Assembly (NCBI GenBank): GCA_050084515.1
Contig: CM114275.1
Span: 18,104,001 to 18,168,000 of the forward strand
Direction of reading: 5' to 3'
DNA length: 64,000 nt
Origin: Blasia pusilla
Lineage: Eukaryota; Marchantiophyta; Marchantiopsida; Blasiales
The first letter of the stretch is position 1; each line of letters opens with the position of its first letter. Positions 56,675 to 64,000 of the stretch are shown piece by piece. The notes beneath the pieces were generated by a model. That model worked only from the letters and a program-made list of their open reading frames with translations, ran no database searches and had not been told where the DNA came from. A program made the translations under genes and the position numbers.

Positions 56675-57313
56675 TGTGGCTCCAGCTGCTGATCCTCTTG
56701 CTAGATTTGTTTCCGTTTACTACTTGTGATGTTGTCCCATTGAGATTTAAATCCTATGAATTTGCATCGGTGCTTTCCGGCCGTACGGCATGACGGAGGC
56801 CATCCTCTCATCAAACTCAAAGTGCTTCAAGGACACTACGTCGACTTGCATGAACTCACTGTTGAGCCATTCAACGCCACAGCGCAGAGCAAGGCCGGGC
56901 AGGGGCAGCCCTTGTAGGCACAGTGTTTTAGTGCCGAGAAGTAGCAGTGACGTCCCGCATGCTTGGGCGCCAGGAACGTGTCCGAAGCCATCTGCGCTCC
57001 TTTTCGGAAACCATAGATGCATAGAATGATTCGCAAAGGGCAATCCGAACTCCAGGCAGCGGTCCAGTCGTCCACGGTCCATTTAGGACAAAAGGTGCTT
57101 TTATGATCACCCGCCCGCAATGAACACGGCGCACATATCACACCAATCCTGCAAAGGATCCTCGGGAAAATTCCCTTCAGATCCATCAGTCGCAAATATC
57201 GTGACAGAGCGCACCGTTACGATTTCCTCCCCCATGCTCAATCTCCCAATTTCCCGTCGACTCGGAACTTCGCGCCTGCGCAGAGTGCGATCGTAAAGCT
57301 TCCCTCGCATCAC
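56675..57313 (-). other. PAP upstream region with unrecognised open frames
   Basis: Just upstream of PAP and GC-richer than the flanks. Three overlapping minus-strand frames are open (for example 57313-57107 with TVRSVTIFATDGSEG, and 57082-56747 with LALRCGVEWLNSEFMQVDVV). I recognise no family, and no clear intron joins them. It may be PAP promoter/5' UTR or an unknown small gene. Confidence 0.3.
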
Positions 57314-58059
57314 TCGAAGATCCCCCTTTCTTGGATCCGCATATTCGAGATGCTACAGAGTTCAGCTGACGTGCACGCTCCCAGCGCCTCCTGGCCCGCC
57401 GCGAAGCAACTCAGTAACTGCGAGGTTGCTTGTGGGTTCGAATTGTATGCGCTTTGTAGAAGCGTCCAGAAGTATGCTTAGCTTCCAAGTTTAAACTGTG
57501 TGCGGCATATCGTGGCGGGAGTATGGGAGTCCGGCGGCCGCTATCAAAGAAGGGCGGGGCCCCGGGGGAGTCCACAGCCAGCGCTGTGCGGTGTGTACCC
57601 AAACAGCTGCATGTGAACCAGATTAACGACGCGTGCCTCTATCCGAATGAGCGCTAATGCAGGTTGCCGTCCTCACGGGATACGTCACAAGGTCATTGCG
57701 AGAACGCAAAACAGGCTCTTTTAGTCGCTTTTAGTCGCCGGAAGCCACCTGGCATCCTGGAGCAGTGAGTCGTTTTCTAACCGCTACCGTAGCCGGGAAT
57801 ACCGTGAACCTCAAAACAAGGTTTTTTTCTTATCCACGTGTCAAGAAAGCGGACGGATGTTTAGAATTGTATTTTTAATCATAAAGATTAACTTTCCTTT
57901 GAGACTGGCCCTTTCCTTTGAGATTGGTGAGGGGGAGAAGAAAGAAATAATATAAGTGTGGAAGATAAAAAAAAGTTTGAGAATCCCGAAGGGGAGAAAA
58001 TAAAATAATATAAGTGTAGAGTGAAGGGACTAGTCATGCCCCACACATTAAAAAAAAAT
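57314..58059. other. Intergenic DNA, nothing recognised
   Basis: GC-rich to about 57780, then AT-rich with a local duplication (GAAATAATATAAGTGT-like near 57943 and 58000). No gene seen. Confidence 0.4.
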
Positions 58060-58200
58060 CTTAGTTAGTATCAATGTATAATTTTGAACTATCCATCTGT
58101 CTTAGACAACAAGCGATTCTATTGGTTTAAAAAGACATGTGTCTAAAAAAGAGGTGATCTCAAAATGAAGAGGCACTCTCCGGTAATAACATAGATTATA
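58060..58200 (+). repeat. Old AT-rich dispersed repeat, partial copy 3
   Basis: Matches the reverse complement of about 2770-2910 through GTATAATTTTGAA, ATTGGTTTAAAAA and ATCTCAAAATGAAGA. Confidence 0.55.
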
Positions 58201-58348
58201 TATGACAAATAAATGGATTGGTACACTTTATAATCAGGACGCTCGGCCATTTAAATTTAATTTTACTAGTGTAAATCCATAAGATGAGAAATTTATATCA
58301 TATTAAATTTAGTGATGCAAGTTGGAAGAGGGCTAGACACGTTGAAAT

Positions 58349-58822
58349 TGTCGTGCGAATCCACATCGTCATACAACATACATCGCTGACATACCATACG
58401 CACATACATACATAACATAGACAAGAGTATCCACAAACGCAAGTGTACCACAACTGAAATCCGTGAAAGACCTACTGTCATAAAACACGTTTACAATCAC
58501 ATACAATCGAGCCAAACCCACTCCACGATGGGAGAATCTAGGTCGAAGCTTGTGGGAAACACCATAACCAAGAGCTCTACTCACTACCAAGGCTAACTCC
58601 CAACGCAACAGGCTCAACTCAAAGAACTGAATGTTCTTTGAGGGCAAGCCACCTTATATCCTCCAACCTAAGAGCGGGCCCTACTAGGAAAGTCACCCCC
58701 AAGTGAGTAACCCCCAACCCTATGTATGGAACCACATCTCTACCAAGCCACTACGGTCCTACATAAGGAATGGCCTCTACTAGCACACCATACTCTACGA
58801 CATAATCCGTATGGTCATGACA
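58349..58822 (-). repeat. C 3' terminal repeat (B2 58349-58454, A2 58455-58822)
   Basis: 474 bp, the same length and 368+106 division as 15225-15698. TG...CA ends. Confidence 0.9.
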
Positions 58823-58824
58823 GC

Positions 58825-58941
58825 TGTCGTGCGAATCCACATCGTCATACAACATACATCGCTGACATACCATACGCACATACATATATAACATAGACGA
58901 GAGTATCCACAAACGCAAGTGTACCACAACTCGCCCCCCTA
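58825..58941 (-). repeat. C B1 unit and purine tract
   Basis: 58825-58930 repeats the 106-bp B2 unit almost exactly. On the minus strand it is preceded by TTAGGGGGGCGA (58942-58931). Confidence 0.85.
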
Positions 58942-59103
58942 ACTGGCGGTTAGGTCCCTCTAACTCCCAGGTAGCCCTATACATCTACTACATGCTATAC
59001 ACCTTCTTGGGTGCCCGAATCAGAAGGCCGGGTGCTAGGTTGCCCCATCGTTAGTCGCACATCTGTAATCCATATCATGCAAAGATCAAGTCATCTACCT
59101 CTC

Positions 59104-60638
59104 CTAAGTACATCGAGGACAAACCCACCTTCCAGTAGGAACAACATCCAAACGTGGAGTCAAACACATCATGTGCCAACCCCTAGAACATCGATCACAC
59201 ACCAACATACGGGTTGCGTTACCAGCAGACCCACACAACATGCACCTCAAGCTAGCACGTATCATGGCTAAGCTTGGGTCAACAGTACCATCCACATTTG
59301 GAAGATGACATGGCGCACAATTACGCACATGGTCCTTCCAAACAACTCCATCACGACCCTCCAACATGAGAACTCGAAGCTAACACCTCACGCACTCGTA
59401 AAATAGTGCGGCTGCCGTCACATCCAACGTTGTCGGGCAATCTGCTGCAAATAGACATAGTCCCCACATGGAACCTCGAATCGATGGTCGATAACCTCCA
59501 CCCGAATGGTTGCATACCGCAACGTATCCTGTGTTGAGCAATGGCAAGATTCTCAAAGGTGTTGGCATAACTCTCAAAGAGCTCCCGCCGAGAACACACC
59601 CTCATCCACATCTCGGGTCATCAAGGTTCACCACCTCACTAGACTCGACCAATTCTTTTTTGGCAAGTCCGGATCTCGGCCGTAGTATAATAGAAAATAA
59701 GGTGAGAAGGAAGCCAAGGATGCTTGGCGATGAACCTATACCCCATGGCTAACCATGGCAATCGAATATCCAGTCTCCAAGATGCCCCTTCCTCAGAGGC
59801 CATACTTGCGCAATGCCCTCTTCACCGTCTGAACCCACGCTCAGCCAAACCATCCGCCTCTGGATGATCTCGAGACGTGGTCCGATGATCAATCAACGCC
59901 TTGTCACACAAGACCGAAACTCACCCTGAAACTCTGTACCCTGGTCGGTCAAGACACCGGTGGTGCACCAAAATGACTAAGCACTCTATCCGAAACACAT
60001 ACGCTGCGTTCCCTCACTTGCCTTGTCGGTAATGCCACCAACTCAATCCACTTGGAGAAGTGCTCCACCATCACCAACACATATCGATGATGTGTAAATG
60101 CGATACCAACGATAACGGTCCCGCAAAGTCCACACTCCAACGGTAACCCAACCCCATAATAGGCAGGGGTGTAATTGTGGTGTAGGGGGCATTAAATGAT
60201 GCCCTCACCCGGTCACAAACCATACAACGTGACACCAAGCTGCTGCACTTGAGTATGCATGCCACGCCACCAATCTTGGCCAAGGAGTAAGCTATACGTG
60301 ACGCTTTACCCCAAAATGTCCCAACTCCTCATGGGCATGTCGCACAATGCGCTCTCTCGAGCCAAATGTGGCACTACTCGTACTCTACCATCCTCCCACA
60401 CGCGGAGAATATGTGTTCCCTCCAATCGATACCTCTTAGCACGTTGAAGAACACGGTCTCGCTCCTTGGCACTCACTATGCCTGGCACCCTACTAGTCTG
60501 TAGGAACTCCAACACCAACGCATCATCATGAATATCACGCTGATCCGTACCACCATCTCCAACCTTAGGATCTGAAGGCTGGCCATCTACCCTCTGACTA
60601 GAATAAGATATCATGTGGTCCTCCATACTAGAGTCCAC
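59104..60638 (-). pseudogene. C integrase (broken) with intact PHD finger
   Basis: The PHD finger is in frame: CMLC, CDRC, RGWHMMC and GRWVCPRC (59244-59107), then TAG-type stop at 59104. The integrase is split by several one-base changes: CMVCDRVRASFNAP, GLGYRWSVDFAGP, VLVMVEHFSKWIELVALP and VLSHFGAPP can be read (60250-59950), and VWKDHVRNCAPCHLPNVDG links to the PHD. Confidence 0.85.
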
Positions 60639-62201
60639 CTAACCAACATAAAAGGCGGATGCATGCCAACCTGGCACCATCTCCTCATCAACCTCGCCAT
60701 GCCATCTAGCCCCAGTTGTATCCTCTTGGCTAGTACATGGGTTCCTACTCAACCCATCAGCATCAAGGTTGGAAACTCCAGGTCTATGTACCATATGGAA
60801 GTCATACTCCTGTAAGATAAGAGCCCACCGTGCAAGCTTCCCTGTAAGCTTGTCCGACTCCATCAACCACTTGAGCGGTGGTGATCAGTAACAAGGGTAA
60901 ACTGTGTGCCAAACAAGTAACACCTAAAGTGTGCCACAGCCCACACTACTGCCAAGCACTCTCCCTCATATGAACTATAGCGCGACTCCGCTGCATTATT
61001 CGAACGACTTGCATAGGCCACCACAAACTCCATGGGCTCATCATCATGTTGTGTCAACACCGCTCCAAGTCCCAACCTACTCCAATCAGTGTGTAACTGA
61101 AATGGGCGCCCTCGATAGGTCTCCTCAAGATAGGCGCCGCCACCAAGCTGGGCCTTAAGCTCCACAAAAGCTCTCTCTGATCATCTCCCGATTGCCACTC
61201 TTGATCTGATTTCAGCAATTGGTTCAAAGGCTTTGCCATAGCACTAAATCCCTTCACATACCTCCGATAGTAGTTCGCCAATCCCATGAATGCTCGAACT
61301 CTACTCACATCTATCGGACGCGGAATAAGTGCAATAGCCTCCACCTTTGCTTGCTGAACTCCCAAACCACCTGGATAGATCACATGACCCAAGTACTCAA
61401 CATCCTCATGAAAGAACTTACACTTTCCTGGATGCAACGTAGACCATGAGCTTTCAACCGCTCAAACACCATGCAAATGTATCGATGCTCCTCCACCGTG
61501 TTATGAACACCAAGATATCATCAATGTAACACCGAACAAAATCCAACCCTGCTAGGATCCGTCCATCACTCTTTGAAACTCGGCGGTGCATTCTTCAACC
61601 CAAAGGGTAAGAATTTCCACTTTGGTACAAACAATCCTTGCCAGGAGAGTTGACACCCCAAAATGTTGTCTTGGCCTTGTCACTCTCCGAATCGGCAATT
61701 GATGGTATCCTCGCTCAAGATCCAAAAACTTGAAAATCTTTGCTGCCCCACCACATCAAAGATCTCCTCACGTGTAGGCATGGCATACCTATCGGCCTTG
61801 GTTTGCCGATTGATAGGACGGTAATCTCCACACATCCGCCTATCCGTGTAGTTGCCATGCATATCCTTTTAGCAGGCATGACAGTTGGCTGATGCATACT
61901 CTCCATGCGACAACTCCACTAATCCAACCTCCAAAAGGTCCAACGTCCTACTCTGAATCAAGTCCCTCTCCATATCACTATATCGATAGGGACGACGGAA
62001 GATTGGCGTATCACTAGCCAAATCAATCCGTATACCGGGTCCAACTAGAGAACCCAACTCCTTCATGCTAAAGGCAAAACAACTCCTATAAGCACGTAGG
62101 AACCTGTGTCAGCGTCGTTTCTCACCTCCCGTAAGCTTGGGCCCAAGTAATGGCTCCCAAGTCTCCTCCTTTGGCATACTAGAGGGAGAGGGCGATGCCA
62201 T
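60639..62201 (-). pseudogene. C reverse transcriptase and RNase H, broken
   Basis: RT: GPGIRIDLASDTPIFRRPYR (62035), MCGDYRPINRQTKADRYAMP (61830), the Y-I-D-D codons near 61520, YLGHVIYPGGLGVQQAKVEA and RVRAFMGLANYYRRYVKGFS (61437-61240). RNase H: PFQLHTDWSRLGLGAVLTQ, FVVAYASRSNNAAESRYSSY and ECLAVVWAVAHF (61110-60900). Multiple one-base deletions. Confidence 0.85.
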
Positions 62202-62299
62202 TGGTCGCACGCAACCCCCTCACAAGATGATACACCCTTAGCTACACCATCATCTGAGCAAATAACTCCTCCACCAGCATGAGCAACCAACTCCACATG

Positions 62300-63480
62300 C
62301 TCAGCCATTACATCCCATCTATTCCAACGATGCAAAATACTACTCTCCTCGCCCCCCAGCCGATGCCTCTACCGTCCCGATAGCCATCGAGCTCATTACA
62401 AGGGGTGGAAGACCCACAGACATAGTCCGAAGTCGACGCTGCTCGGCCATACCAAGACTCAAAATCCAAGTCAAACAATTCAGGTCCATGGCCTGACCCA
62501 ACACATGACGTCGTGAAGCCTCGAAATAGAAGCAACAATTTGTCACACCAAAGAGCAAATCCCATCGACGCTCTCTCTCATCAGCGTTAGGCTCCACCAA
62601 TGCCGCACATGAGAATCCCATACAAGCCCCGGACCACCTTCCCTGTAGGCATGTGACGAGGGAAAACTCACAAATGTGGGTAGTGCCATCCTAGGCTGGC
62701 CCACACGGTTCACCACTACCATGGGTGAGCGATCAATAACCCTCACCACTTGGGAAAGTCGCCCAGTATCCAAGATACTATCCACTGTAAGGCGAGGATC
62801 CCGCTGCACTGCATCATATGCTCGACGTAGAACCTCCCTAGGCAACAAGTTTGTCCAAAGACAAGCGTGGGCGATGTGCACGCTGTGAGCCAACTCATGG
62901 CCGCATCCAACAACACCGCTGGTCCAATCCAAGAGCGCACCTCATGAACACTCGCCATCATCCGGGTCCGAGTGTCATCCAACAATGGAACATTCTCCAG
63001 AATGTAAGCTAGACCACGTGCCTGATGAACCTAAAGATGTCGTAACACCCGTAACATCTCCCAAAACAATCGAGACCTAGGGTCATGTAATCCCTCACCC
63101 CGACCAGCACGTGTATGACCCTGACATGACCATCCAGCAATCACCAAATCCACAGGACCAATTCTCTCAAGGTCCTGCGCCTCAACAATGCAATGTGTGA
63201 TGGTAAAGCACGCTGGTACCCACGAATAGCCGATGGCGGCAACAACTCAGATACCTCCGCATCAATCGACCAATATGTCGGGATGAGACTCTCAGGCCCT
63301 CTCATCTCGCTCCACATACACGTATCTCCACACAGAATACCGGCTGCAACATGCTGACCAAACCAGTGCTAATCCCACCAAAGAGATCTAACACACAAAT
63401 GCCCTCCGGTGAATCTTTGCCATACAATGGGTGTAGTATCCAAAGGGATAACCAATGGGCAGAAGTAGGAGTCCGCCGTG
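62300..63480 (-). pseudogene. C DNMT3-like cytosine-5 DNA methyltransferase, broken
   Basis: Motif I GICVLDLFGGISTGL (about 63405-63361). The GGATGGTCATGTCAGGGTCA stretch (about 63137-63118) is motif IV but has TGG-TCA where Pro is expected. Motif VI is near 63000 (GAGAATGTTCC). Later parts: RRAYDAVQRDPRLTVDSILD, VVRVIDRSPMVV, LPTFVSFPSSHAYREGGPG. Motif IX is frameshifted near 62570. Confidence 0.82.
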
Positions 63481-63489
63481 GGGCCTCCT

Positions 63490-64000
63490 CTTCCTCGTGA
63501 GGTATAATGACCTCACACCAAGCCTCTGCACTAGGCGATCGACCTCTGCCGTAGTGCACCGCTGAACTCCAAAGTGGCACATCCAACGATGAGGATGCCT
63601 TTGCTGCAAAAATAGGGACCTCCTCGTCCTCCTCATGCGTAGGAGAATCCATAGCGAAACATTACCCTCCAAAAAGTCTCTGGCCAAGTGAGTACTCCAC
63701 TAAAAACCGACCCACAGATGCTAACACTTGTTGGGGAAGACCCTCTGGTTGAGCCCCAGAAATAAATCTCACAGGAACTTGGCTCATACGTCCATCCCCG
63801 GACTTCCAACCTGGTCTATAAGACGCTGTCTCGAGTCCAGTAATCCATCTGAAAACCCATCGGGTACAATAATTGCTCCTCCAACTAGTACATCATACGA
63901 CTCGGCTGATGTGACTACCGCAGATACTCCCAACCGGGAGCTATCAGTCGCATGATCTGGTCTCAACTGTACAGAAAACTTCTCCCGTGTCATGAATTGA
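63490..64000 (-). pseudogene. C protease-to-methyltransferase linker, partial
   Basis: QLRPDHATDSSRLGVS, ESYDVLVGGAI and VPDGFSDG (63993-63784) match the region after the protease site in A, B and D. The acidic EEDEEVP stretch follows. The protease active site itself lies beyond the window. Confidence 0.7.

Larger units (their letters stand above)
58349..64000 (-). mobile_element. C: DNMT- and PHD-bearing Ty3/gypsy element, A/B subfamily, cut by window end
   Basis: Inverted relative to A/B. On the minus strand, from the window edge: protease linker, methyltransferase, RT, RNase H, integrase plus PHD, purine tract, B1, 3' terminal repeat. It is close to copy A in sequence, with frequent one-base deletions. 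The 5' end lies outside the window. Confidence 0.9.

Noticed and set aside
1-64000. CRISPR arrays, operons, rRNA or tRNA genes.
   Set aside because: No regularly spaced repeats, RNA gene structure or bacterial gene order is visible; the window is eukaryotic.

Overview
The window looks like nuclear DNA of a land plant or close streptophyte relative, most likely a seed-free plant such as a bryophyte. This is an inference. It holds two intron-containing single-copy genes of plant type, a 5' part of the nucleolar gene NOC4 and a complete 12-exon purple acid phosphatase (PAP). They sit in AT-rich intergenic DNA invaded by GC-richer Ty3/gypsy LTR retrotransposons, one group of which primes on initiator tRNA-Met.

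Layout. 1-1192: NOC4, minus strand, running off the left edge. 1193-5449: AT-rich DNA with an old repeat and a decayed LINE-type ORF2 tail (3790-4470). 5450-5677 and 46185-46870: two halves of the pol gene of an ancient gypsy element (minus strand), split by a 40.5-kb nested block at 5678-46184. 48490-50934: AT-rich DNA with an inverted copy of the left repeat and a 52-bp perfect inverted repeat. 50935-56674: PAP gene, minus strand. 58349-64000: another large retroelement, minus strand, cut by the window end.

The nested block holds two tandem head-to-tail copies (A and B) of an unusual Ty3/gypsy element that share the terminal repeat at 15225-15698. Copy B was hit by two ordinary chromodomain-type gypsy elements, N1 (19509-26884, target duplication GTATC) and N2 (31034-35672, target duplication CTGCT). 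Its right terminal repeat was hit by element D (36362-45880, target duplication ACCT), a diverged relative of A/B in opposite orientation. Element C at the right edge belongs to the A/B subfamily.

The notable system is the A/B/C/D family. Its order is gag - aspartic protease - DNA cytosine-5 methyltransferase of DNMT3 type - reverse transcriptase - RNase H - DDE integrase - PHD finger. The methyltransferase lies between protease and RT. The PHD finger occupies the integrase tail, where chromoviruses (N1 here) carry a chromodomain. The element thus encodes a possible writer of DNA methylation and a possible reader of histone marks. DNA methyltransferase capture by retrotransposons has, to my knowledge, been reported in dinoflagellates and charophyte algae; I do not know of a report of the combination with an integrase-linked PHD finger. 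The 3' ends are also odd: a 106-bp (A/B/C) or 138-bp (D) unit occurs both just before the 3' terminal repeat and as its last part, and the purine tract lies before the extra unit.

No copy is fully intact. D and B keep the longest frames. Many lesions in A, C and N1 are single-base indels, while NOC4 and PAP are free of them, so part of the apparent decay could be uncorrected consensus error in repeats.
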